This document shows, one piece after another, positions 1 to 7,078 of a stretch of 64,000 bases of DNA. The first letter of the stretch is position 1, and every line of letters starts with the position of its first letter. Below the pieces are notes generated by a model that had not been told where the DNA came from, did no database searches, and was given only the letters and a program-made list of their open reading frames with translations. Source of the stretch: Runella sp. SP2 (GTDB lineage Bacteria > Bacteroidota > Bacteroidia > Cytophagales > Spirosomataceae); assembly GCF_003711225.1 (NCBI RefSeq), contig NZ_CP031030.1, positions 1,178,001 to 1,242,000 of the forward strand, in the 5' to 3' direction. A program made the position numbers and the translations under genes.

Positions 1-314
1 TGATTAAAAACCTCAGCGGCGGAAACCAACAGAAGGCGATTTTGGGAAAATGGTTGGCCACGCATCCCAAAATTTTGCTTCTCGACGAGCCCACGCGCGG
101 CATTGACGTACACGCCAAAAGCGAGATTTATAAGTTGATACTTCAGTTGGCGGCGTCGGGATTGGGGATTTTGATGGTTTCCTCTGAACTCCCCGAAATT
201 TTTGCGGTTTCGGACCGCGTTTTAGTGCTGTCAGAAGGAACATTGACTCTGGAAACGTCCATCGAAAACGCCACCGAAGACAAACTTTTAAAAGCAGCCA
301 TTTCGAAGAAATAA
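1..314 (+). CDS. Sugar ABC transporter ATP-binding protein, C-terminal part
   Basis: Only the last ~104 codons are present; the frame is open from base 3 and the start lies upstream of the window. The fragment carries the ABC signature LSGGNQQK (codons from base 12), a Walker [12 protein letters not shown] and a switch region ending in MVSSELPE. The LSGGNQQK and TRGID forms are typical of the second ATPase domain of RbsA/XylG/MglA-type double-domain ATPases, which power import of monosaccharides at the inner membrane. It precedes a RbsC-type permease and a sugar/polyol kinase on the same strand, so it is probably the ATPase of that importer. The substrate cannot be told from this fragment. 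Confidence 0.9.
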   Translation, partial: IKNLSGGNQQKAILGKWLATHPKILLLDEPTRGIDVHAKSEIYKLILQLAASGLGILMVSSELPEIFAVSDRVLVLSEGTLTLETSIENATEDKLLKAAISKK

Positions 315-328
315 AGTGTACAGAGTGA

Positions 329-412
329 CCACATAGCTCACCTAGATTTTTCACATAGAAAACAAAGTTTTTTTCTCTATTTTCTATGTGTTTATTCTAT
401 TGAGTTCTATGT
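329..412. repeat. Intergenic repeats of CTATGTG with an 11-bp hairpin
   Basis: The 150-bp gap between ATPase and permease holds CACATAGAAAA (352-362) and its exact reverse complement TTTTCTATGTG (380-390), a perfect 11-bp stem with a 17-nt loop. Further CTATGTG or CACATAG copies lie near 330-337 and 406-412. The position inside an operon suggests an mRNA-stabilising hairpin or a partial terminator; it may also just be a dispersed repeat. Confidence 0.55.
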
Positions 413-490
413 GTTTTAGAATGAATGTCATTAAATCTTACATTTATTCATACACCCAAGAAATAAGTGGAGAGTCACAAAAGAAAAAAT

Positions 491-1474
491 ATGCAAACGA
501 CCCTTGAAACTCAAAAACAGCGTTTATCCAAGCTACAACCCCTGATTGCACTCTTTGTGTTGTGCCTCATCATCGGGTTGTTGTCCGACAAATTTTTTAC
601 AGTTTCTAATTTTTGGAACGTCCTTCGCCAAATCTCCGTCAACATTTGCTTGTCGGTGGGCATGACCCTCGTGGTGCTAATGGCAGGAATTGACCTGTCG
701 GTGGGTTCGGTTTTGGCCTTGTGCGGGGCGATTACAGCGGGTTTGTTTAAAATGGGCATCGAACTGCATTCTCAAAATCTTTACATTGGATTCACACTTT
801 TGGGGGCTTCGTTAGCGGGAGTTCTGACGGGCGCGTTGTTAGGGTTTTTCAACGGTTTTGTCATTACCCGCTTCAAAGTCCCCTCTTTTGTGGCTACGTT
901 GGCCATGTTGACCGTCGCTCGCGGTCTTACCATGCTTTGGACCAAAGGCTTTCCCATCAGTGGCTTGGGCGAGCAGTTTGCCTACATGGGAACGGGCTGG
1001 TTTTTAGGTGTCCCCGTTCCTGTTTGGATCAGCGCGGGGGTGGTGGCGTTGGCGGTTTTTTTATCGGACAAAACCAAGTTAGGACGCTACATCTACGCCA
1101 TCGGCGGCAACGAAAATGCTTCGCTTTTGTCGGGAATTAACATTAATAAAGTCAAAATCATTGTTTATACCATTGCGGGAGGGCTAGCGGCGGTAGGCGG
1201 ACTCATGGTAACTTCGCGCCTCGATTCGGCTCAACCCAACGCAGGAACGGGCTACGAACTGGACTCAATTGCGGCGGTGGTCATTGGCGGCACATCGCTT
1301 TCGGGCGGAAAAGGAAGCATTTGGGGAACGGTGCTGGGCGCTATCATTATCGGTGTGTTGAACAACGGATTGGTGTTGCTCAACGTCTCACCTTTTTGGC
1401 AGCAGGTGGTCAAAGGCTTCGTGATTTTGTTGGCCGTCATTATTGATAAAGCAAATTCCAAAAATGAAAGATAG
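491..1474 (+). CDS. Sugar ABC transporter permease (RbsC family)
   Basis: The protein is 327 aa from the ATG at 491; an in-frame GTG at 467 would add eight residues, but the ATG start gives the usual N-terminus of this family (short polar leader, then the first membrane helix LIALFVLCLIIGLL). It is hydrophobic throughout, with about eight to ten membrane segments. It contains the conserved block VLMAGIDLSVGSVLAL near residue 60 and the late family motif YELDSIAAVVIGGTSLSGGKG. Such permeases form the inner-membrane channel for ribose, xylose, erythritol and similar sugars or polyols. It overlaps the downstream kinase start by 11 bp, indicating translational coupling. Confidence 0.93.
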   Translation: MQTTLETQKQRLSKLQPLIALFVLCLIIGLLSDKFFTVSNFWNVLRQISVNICLSVGMTLVVLMAGIDLSVGSVLALCGAITAGLFKMGIELHSQNLYIGFTLLGASLAGVLTGALLGFFNGFVITRFKVPSFVATLAMLTVARGLTMLWTKGFPISGLGEQFAYMGTGWFLGVPVPVWISAGVVALAVFLSDKTKLGRYIYAIGGNENASLLSGININKVKIIVYTIAGGLAAVGGLMVTSRLDSAQPNAGTGYELDSIAAVVIGGTSLSGGKGSIWGTVLGAIIIGVLNNGLVLLNVSPFWQQVVKGFVILLAVIIDKANSKNER

Positions 1475-2981
1475 TATATTAACTCCCCCATTGGGGGGTG
1501 GGGGGCTTATTCTCTCCATCGACCAAGGCACGAGTAGTACCAAAACGTTGATTTTTGACGCAGCAGGAAACGCCGTTGCACGGGCGTCAGAACCATTAAA
1601 AACGCATTATTTTGGCGAAGGTTTTGCTGAGCAAGACCCCGAAGAAATCTATCAAAACGTGCTCACTTCAGTGCGGAAGTGCGTGGCGGAGTTTATATCA
1701 AAAGGGGGCGAACCGTCTGAGATTCAGTCGGTGGGCATTTCAAACCAACGCGAAACGTTTGTGCTTTGGGATGAAAACGGACAGCCGCTGCATAATGCCG
1801 TGATATGGCAATGTAAACGCTCCGTGCAAGTTTGTGAATCACTGAAAAACAAAGGGTTAGAAGAAGATGTGCGCGCGAAAACGGGGTTGATTATTGACCC
1901 TTATTTTTCGGGAACAAAAGTAATGTGGCTCAACAAAAACGTGGAAATCGTCAAAACCGCTATCATCGAAGGGCGTGCGCATTTTGGAACGGTCGATACG
2001 TGGCTGTTGTTCAAACTCACCCAAGGGCGACAGTTTTTGACGGATTATACCAATGCTTCTCGCACGTTATTTTTTAACTTAGATACCCTTGCGTGGGATG
2101 CCGAGCTGCTGGAAGCATTTGGACTTGCTAACCTCCGTTTGCCCGAAGCTAAACCCTCGGCATTTGCGTTCGGTAGCTCCGATTTTGAAGGACTTTTCGA
2201 CACTCCCGTAGCCATTACCGCCATGATAGGCGACAGCCACGCGGCGGCGTTCGGGGAAGGTTGTTTTTCATCGGGGACGGCCAAAGCTACCTTGGGAACA
2301 GGCTGTTCGATTTTGATGAACGTGGGCAGCGAGCGTAAAAACTCGACCCAAGGAATGATGACGACGGTTTGTTGGAGCGTAGAAGGACGAGTAGATTATG
2401 CCTTAGAAGGCGTTATTGTAACGTGCGGTGCAACCATCGAATGGCTCAAAAACGAACTGGGATTGATACAAGACAGTCGCGAAACTGAGGCCATGGCACG
2501 GGCGGTAGAAAACAACGGCGGGGTGTATCTTGTGCCAGCGTTTAGCGGTTTGGGCGCTCCCCATTGGAACATGAAACGCAAAGCGTCGATTACGGGCTTG
2601 ACGTTTGGGAGTTCCAAAAACCACATCGTTCGGGCGGCGTTGGAGTCGATTCCGTACCAAATTAAGGACATTATTTCGGCGATGGAATCGGATACCGAAG
2701 TTGATTTAAAAGAGTTGATGGTGGACGGAGGAATGACTTCCAACGGTTTTGTGGTTCAATTTTTGGCCGATTTGTTGGCAAAACCCGTCGCTACCATCGG
2801 TCTTGCCGACGTTTCGGCCTTGGGAGCAGCCTATTTGTCGGGCCTTGGGAGTGGGCTTTGGGCGTCGATAGAGGAAATTGCGCAGTTGCACAGCAATAAA
2901 ACGTACCTTGAACCCAATTTTGATAATCTTACCATTGTAGGGGATTATGAAGGTTGGTTGACCAACGTAAAAATGCAATGA
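1464..2981 (+). CDS. FGGY-family carbohydrate kinase, glycerol-kinase-like
   Basis: 505 aa from the ATG at 1464, which overlaps the end of the permease gene. It phosphorylates a polyol or sugar in the cytoplasm. The closest family I recognise is glycerol kinase: SIDQGTSSTKTLIFD (phosphate 1 loop), ISNQRET, IWQCKRS, DPYFSGTK, FGTVDTW, DYTNASRT, LGTGCSILMN and VPAFSGLGAPHW are all GlpK landmarks. Of the GlpK glycerol contacts (E. coli numbering R83, E84, W103, Y135, D245, Q246, F270), the first five are kept, but Q246 is S and F270 is S in a gap-free local alignment. The substrate may therefore differ from glycerol, which fits a sugar-type ABC importer upstream. Residues 5-14 come from a G-rich palindromic stretch. 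The stop overlaps the next start as ATGA. Confidence 0.88.
   Translation: MKDSILTPPLGGGGLILSIDQGTSSTKTLIFDAAGNAVARASEPLKTHYFGEGFAEQDPEEIYQNVLTSVRKCVAEFISKGGEPSEIQSVGISNQRETFVLWDENGQPLHNAVIWQCKRSVQVCESLKNKGLEEDVRAKTGLIIDPYFSGTKVMWLNKNVEIVKTAIIEGRAHFGTVDTWLLFKLTQGRQFLTDYTNASRTLFFNLDTLAWDAELLEAFGLANLRLPEAKPSAFAFGSSDFEGLFDTPVAITAMIGDSHAAAFGEGCFSSGTAKATLGTGCSILMNVGSERKNSTQGMMTTVCWSVEGRVDYALEGVIVTCGATIEWLKNELGLIQDSRETEAMARAVENNGGVYLVPAFSGLGAPHWNMKRKASITGLTFGSSKNHIVRAALESIPYQIKDIISAMESDTEVDLKELMVDGGMTSNGFVVQFLADLLAKPVATIGLADVSALGAAYLSGLGSGLWASIEEIAQLHSNKTYLEPNFDNLTIVGDYEGWLTNVKMQ
1483..1505. repeat. G-rich palindromic element inside the kinase N-terminus
   Basis: CCCCCATTGGGGG (1485-1497) followed by TGGGGGG forms a palindrome and a two-tract G run just after the kinase ATG. 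It encodes T-P-P-L-G-G-G-G, a stretch absent from typical FGGY kinases, whose first strand (LILSIDQGT) starts immediately after it. Confidence 0.6.
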
Positions 2982-4012
2982 AAAAAAGACCTTTAACCGA
3001 ACTCATTTCCGTAGATTGTCACTCGGCAACGCCTAAATATTTACAAGTAGCCAATTCCATTTTGACAGCTATTAGCAAAGGTGAATTGGAAAAGGACGAG
3101 ATTTTGCCTTCAATCAACGAGCTGAGTTTTGAATCGGATATTTCGCGCGATACGGCCGAAAAAGGGTACAAGTACCTCAAAAAAATTGGGATGCTTGACT
3201 CCGTTCCTGGCAAAGGATATTTTGTCAAAAGCACGGTGATTCATCCGCATCCAAAGATTTTTTTGTTGGTCAATAAACTGAACGCGCACAAAAAACTGAT
3301 TTACGATGCCTTGGTGTCGTCGTTGGGAGAGCGCGTTACGATTGATTTTTACATTTATAACAACGACTTCAATTATTTCAAAAAACTCCTCCAAACTAAT
3401 AGCCACGACTACACGCATTACGTCATCATTCCGCACTTTACGGAGGGGGGAGAGAAAGCCCACGAAGTCATCAATGATACCATTCCGCGCGAGAAGGTGA
3501 TTGTTGTAGATAAGCCGATTTCGGGAATAAAGGGGAAGTACGGTTCGGTGTGCCAAAACTTTGAAAAGGATATTTACAACGCCCTCGAACAAGCGTTAGA
3601 AGCCTTGTCGAAGTACCAAAAAATCAACATTATTTTCCCACAAGAATCCCACCATCCCAAAGAAATATTGGAAGGCTTGTCGCTGTTTTGCCATCAGTAT
3701 TCCTTTGATTTTGAGGTAATAAGCGGTATTGTGAATGAGCCGATTCGGGCGGGAGAAGTGTATATCAGTATTACCGAGAACGACCTGATTGTGCTGGTTG
3801 AGAAGGCGTTGGCCTCCAAGCTAAAAGTAGGGCAAGAGGTGGGCATCATTTCTTACAACGAGACCCCCCTCAAGCGCATTATCCTCGACGGAATTACGAC
3901 CATTTCGGCCGATTTTGAGTTGATGGGACAAAAAACCGCTGAGCTGATTCTCAACAATTCCAAGGAATACATTGAGGTGCCGTTTTATCTCACACTCAGG
4001 GCTTCCTTGTGA
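2978..4012 (+). CDS. GntR-family regulator with sugar-binding-protein-like effector domain
   Basis: 344 aa. The ATG at 2978 overlaps the kinase stop (ATGA), so this is the last gene of the transport operon. The N-terminal winged helix spans about residues 10-80: KYLQVANSILTAISKGEL, then LPSINELSFESDISRDTAEKGYKYL, then GMLDSVPGKGYFV. The remainder resembles the LacI/PurR-like periplasmic-binding-protein fold (PKIFLLVNKLN onward, GQEVGIISYNETPL, DGITTISADFELMGQKTAELI). The family pattern is repression released by a sugar ligand; the ligand is probably the transporter's substrate or its phosphorylated product. Confidence 0.85.
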   Translation: MKKRPLTELISVDCHSATPKYLQVANSILTAISKGELEKDEILPSINELSFESDISRDTAEKGYKYLKKIGMLDSVPGKGYFVKSTVIHPHPKIFLLVNKLNAHKKLIYDALVSSLGERVTIDFYIYNNDFNYFKKLLQTNSHDYTHYVIIPHFTEGGEKAHEVINDTIPREKVIVVDKPISGIKGKYGSVCQNFEKDIYNALEQALEALSKYQKINIIFPQESHHPKEILEGLSLFCHQYSFDFEVISGIVNEPIRAGEVYISITENDLIVLVEKALASKLKVGQEVGIISYNETPLKRIILDGITTISADFELMGQKTAELILNNSKEYIEVPFYLTLRASL

Positions 4013-4013
4013 T

Positions 4014-5906
4014 TTACCATTTTTCAATATAGCCCAATTGTTGGTCTTCGTCCTCGTATTCCAACTCGGCATCTTTTTCCCAAATTTCCATTTCGCAGGG
4101 CTTGCAATTAAACCGCAATTTGTATTCCACTTCGCCGTGTTTTAGGGTGAGCGGCTCGGTCAATTTTTCGCCCATGGTCGCCCGTTGGAACCGCGCACAT
4201 TTGCCCAACTCATACTTGACGCAGTACTTGGTGGTCATCACCCGCGATTTGCCTGGATCCCATTGTAATTCAAACGCCTTTTCGATTTCCGTCACGCCAT
4301 GACGTTGGTAAAACTCCCGCGCCATGTGATTGGCCACATTGTACATGAAGTCAAGCTTTTGAACGGGGTAGGGGTGGGTCGTTTTTTCGATTTGAAACGT
4401 TTCGCGGTGGTAATCTCGCACCCGAATCTCGGCCAATTCTTCAAGCACCTCGCGGCGGATTTCGTTGACTTTTGACGTAGGTAAAAACCAGTTTTGGCTA
4501 AACGCTACTTCCATCGTGTCCACTTCAAAAGGCGTATTACCCGTTTTTGCTAAGTTCTTTTTGATGTTCGGAATCACCGATTCTTCCGTTCGCGCTAGTT
4601 CTTTGGCGATGGTGAGCGTCGAGCTGTGTTGGTGTCCGTCTTCGTCGATGGCGAGTAGCTGAAAGCCCTCGGCGGTTTCAGAAAAATACAACGAAACGCC
4701 AATTTTGCGCACCGCACTGTTTTCTTTTTCCACCATTTTATTGAATTCCGCATCCGAATTTCGATAAATGACCGTTCCCACAGGAAGTGGTTTAAAGGTG
4801 TTTGGAATGACGAGGTTATTGAAAATGACGTTGATTTGAACCCCGTCGGCCACGCCTTCTTCGTTGATAAAGTAGAGGCCGTCGCCGTTGTTGAGTTCTT
4901 CAAAATTCTCAATCACGTAGCCCTTTCCTTTGATTTCCAACAGTTTACCAATGTACTGCCCTTGCGATTTCGGGCTTTCCCACGAGCCAATCTTTTCCTT
5001 TCTTTTATTGACAAAATAATCGGTATAACCTCGGTTGAAACTTCGGTCCATTTGCGGTTCAAAGTTGTAGAACGTGCGGCCCGAAGAGGCTTTTTCGTAC
5101 TTGTCGCCGTTTTCGGCCAAAAATGCGTCTAATTTTTGACGCAAAAACGACGTGTTATTTTTTACATAAACGATGTCTTTCAAACGACCTTCGATTTTGA
5201 AGGAAGTGATACCCGCTTCAATCAAATTGGGCAGTTGGTCACTCAAATCCAAGTCTTTGATGGACAACAAATGGCTGTTGGAAATCAACGTTTCTCCCTT
5301 TCCGTCAATGAGTTGGTAGGGTAAGCGGCAGTTTTGGGCGCAAGAACCACGGTTGGCACTTCGCTCGCCATTGGCCACGCTCATGTAGCAGTTGCCGCTG
5401 AACGACACGCACAACGCCCCCGACACAAAGAACTCCAATTCGATGTCGGTAGCCTCGTGGATTTCGCGGATTTGGTCCAAGTTGAGTTCTCTGGCCAATA
5501 CGGCGCGTTTCATGCCTGCATCGGCCAAAAATTTGACGTGCTTGGCGTCGCGGTTGTTGGCCTGCGTACTGGCGTGAATCACGATAGGTGGCAAATCCAT
5601 TTCCAAGATGGCCATGTCTTGGATGATGAGTGCATCCACGCCAATTTTGTACAATTCGTGAATCAGTTTTTGGCAAGTGGCCAGTTCTTCGTCGTACAAA
5701 ATGGTATTGATAACGACAAACACCTTTGCCTTAAAAAGGTGGGCGTAGCGCACCATGTCAGCAATGTCCTCGACCGAGTTGGTGGCGTTGGTTCGGGCTC
5801 CAAACTGCGGTGCGCCAATATATACAGCATCTGCCCCTGCATTGATAGCGGCCATTCCTTGGTACAGGTTTTTGGCAGGAGCAAGAATCTCAACTTTCTT
5901 TTTCAT
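4014..5906 (-). CDS. U32-family protein (collagenase-like; RlhA/YdcP-type RNA hydroxylation factor)
   Basis: 630 aa. It opens with EILAPAKNLYQGMAAINAGADAVYIGAPQFGAR, the TIM-barrel start of peptidase family U32. The family cysteine cluster is visible (SGALCVSFSGNCYMS, then NRGSCAQNCRLPY), and further Cys residues lie near the C-terminus (KYCVKYELGKC, FNCKPCEM). Family members of this length in E. coli (YdcP/RlhA) help hydroxylate 23S rRNA, and shorter relatives act on tRNA; protease activity is doubtful for most. An RNA-modification role is thus likely but inferred. A -7-like box TAATTTTG sits at 5945-5938 (minus strand), and the four-site array 5997-6096 lies about 90 bp upstream of the start. 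It is convergent with the GntR gene, one base apart. Confidence 0.85.
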   Translation of the reverse strand: MKKKVEILAPAKNLYQGMAAINAGADAVYIGAPQFGARTNATNSVEDIADMVRYAHLFKAKVFVVINTILYDEELATCQKLIHELYKIGVDALIIQDMAILEMDLPPIVIHASTQANNRDAKHVKFLADAGMKRAVLARELNLDQIREIHEATDIELEFFVSGALCVSFSGNCYMSVANGERSANRGSCAQNCRLPYQLIDGKGETLISNSHLLSIKDLDLSDQLPNLIEAGITSFKIEGRLKDIVYVKNNTSFLRQKLDAFLAENGDKYEKASSGRTFYNFEPQMDRSFNRGYTDYFVNKRKEKIGSWESPKSQGQYIGKLLEIKGKGYVIENFEELNNGDGLYFINEEGVADGVQINVIFNNLVIPNTFKPLPVGTVIYRNSDAEFNKMVEKENSAVRKIGVSLYFSETAEGFQLLAIDEDGHQHSSTLTIAKELARTEESVIPNIKKNLAKTGNTPFEVDTMEVAFSQNWFLPTSKVNEIRREVLEELAEIRVRDYHRETFQIEKTTHPYPVQKLDFMYNVANHMAREFYQRHGVTEIEKAFELQWDPGKSRVMTTKYCVKYELGKCARFQRATMGEKLTEPLTLKHGEVEYKLRFNCKPCEMEIWEKDAELEYEDEDQQLGYIEKW

Positions 5907-5996
5907 CTCAATATCTATCCGTTGTAAGAATGGAGTGCAAAATTAGGGAATTTTGAGGAGAAGGCCATCGGTGAGTTTGCAGGCACGTTTTGAGTT

Positions 5997-6096
5997 ATAC
6001 TTCGCTCAAACACCATCTAATAAGTACGTTTAAGCGAAATATACAATCTTATATTTCGCTTAAACTATACAAAACAAGTGCGTTTGAGCGAAGTAT
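5997..6096. promoter_or_regulatory. Symmetric array of four GTTTRAGCGAARTAT sites
   Basis: Four 15-bp copies lie at 5997-6011 (reverse), 6028-6042 (forward), 6051-6065 (reverse) and 6082-6096 (forward). The outer pair are exact reverse complements (GTTTGAGCGAAGTAT), and so are the inner pair (GTTTAAGCGAAATAT). Centres are spaced 31, 23 and 31 bp, symmetric about 6046.5. The array lies just upstream of the U32 gene's putative promoter and past the end of the neighbouring gene, so it looks like a multi-site operator; it could also fold as a long cruciform or hairpin. The cognate regulator is unknown. Confidence 0.65.
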
Positions 6097-6112
6097 CCCA
6101 TATTTGTGCCGA

Positions 6113-6766
6113 TTAGTGATTAGCAAACCAAACGATATAGTCCTCCAAAGCCTCTGTTTTTTTACTACTTTCGAGAACTTTCAAGTCGCAGAGGGGCACT
6201 TGCAGCCAACGTTTTTGGTAAATAGCCGAACCAATCAGCCCGTAATGGTCGTCAGCATCCGCAAAACCGTTGATTAAAATTTCTGCTCCGAAGCGAAGGT
6301 TTCGGTTTGAATTGCCGATGTACTGGGCTTTTACGGGTAGCTCGACATTGTTTTCTAAGTATTCGAACCAATGTTCTATGAGGGCGAAGTCATGTTCACA
6401 GGCATCCTCGATAGCTTGAATACGTTTTCCCTGTTCTCCCAAGTCTGCCCAGCTATTTTCAGATTCTAATGCCTGAACAACCTCGTTGCTATCTTGCGGA
6501 TTGTCTCGCGCTTCGACCAACTCCACTTCATCTGCAAGTAGGGTCATTTCTGCAAAATCCAAGCCGTCGCGGATGCTTTCTTCCACAAACTGCTTGGGCA
6601 TAGCGCGGAGGGTCAGGCTGTCCCAAGCGATGGTGACCAAAACTTCAGCGGCGTTAGAAGCGTTTATTTCGATGATGCGCCCCTGCCAGTTTGCGAGGTC
6701 AAATTGCTCGTTTTCAGGGTCTTTGACACCAGATTTTGCTTTTACAGAGTCGTTGATTCTCAGCAT
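6113..6766 (-). CDS. Hypothetical protein with N-terminal SH3-like domain
   Basis: 217 aa from the ATG at 6766; a longer frame reaches 6820, but its extra 18 residues look like untranslated leader. The N-terminal ~75 residues (INDSVKAKSGVKDPENEQ, then WQGRIIEI and AWDSLTLRAMP) resemble the small SH3-like domain found in proteins annotated as putative calcium-binding proteins. The acidic C-terminal half is unlike anything I recognise and ends in a Trp/Phe-rich tail. No signal peptide or membrane segment. It is on the same strand as the U32 gene but separated from it by the operator array. Confidence 0.7.
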   Translation of the reverse strand: MLRINDSVKAKSGVKDPENEQFDLANWQGRIIEINASNAAEVLVTIAWDSLTLRAMPKQFVEESIRDGLDFAEMTLLADEVELVEARDNPQDSNEVVQALESENSWADLGEQGKRIQAIEDACEHDFALIEHWFEYLENNVELPVKAQYIGNSNRNLRFGAEILINGFADADDHYGLIGSAIYQKRWLQVPLCDLKVLESSKKTEALEDYIVWFANH

Positions 6767-6849
6767 ATTGCATGTATATATCTTGAAAAAGGTCTGATAT
6801 AGTAAGTTTATCAGTTGCACATAAATTCCAGTGTATTAGTAGTTTACAT

Positions 6850-7054
6850 CGCTTCGGCGAAGCGTAACCTTTGTAGAGTAGAGAAATCCGTTCATAAAGT
6901 TTGAATCCTTTTGCTTCGGAGAAGCATAACAAAGCAATAGGCTATGCTTCCGCACGGACAACCTCGTCCGAAGCAAAAAATAAAAAAAACTCCTGCTACT
7001 ACTACAAATGTTGCGCCTCTACCGAGGCTACTTTGGATTACTCTAGGAGTTTTG
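6850..7054. repeat. Cluster of hairpins, GCTTCGGNGAAGC family, in a gene-free gap
   Basis: The 312-bp gap 6767-7078 has no convincing gene. It contains CGCTTC-GGC-GAAGCG (6850-6864) and TGCTTC-GGA-GAAGCA (6912-6926), each followed by TAAC, then TGCTTC (6945-6950) pairing with GAAGCA (6970-6975) around an inner CGGAC/GTCCG stem. Next is a nested structure with outer arms AAAACTCCT (6986-6994) and AGGAGTTTT (7045-7053) enclosing GCCTC-TACC-GAGGC (7015-7028). It may be a repeat cluster, a terminator region for the STAND gene, or a structured small RNA. Confidence 0.55.
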
Positions 7055-7078
7055 CTTTACTACTTAATCCTGAGTTAC

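Noticed and set aside
5990-6277. Plus-strand open frame through the four-site array
   Set aside because: It reads through the inverted-repeat array and the end of the opposite-strand gene; its translation has no protein-like features.
6850-7054. Integron attC site or retron msr/msd
   Set aside because: Arms and spacing do not fit attC core sites, and no integrase or reverse transcriptase gene is present in the window.
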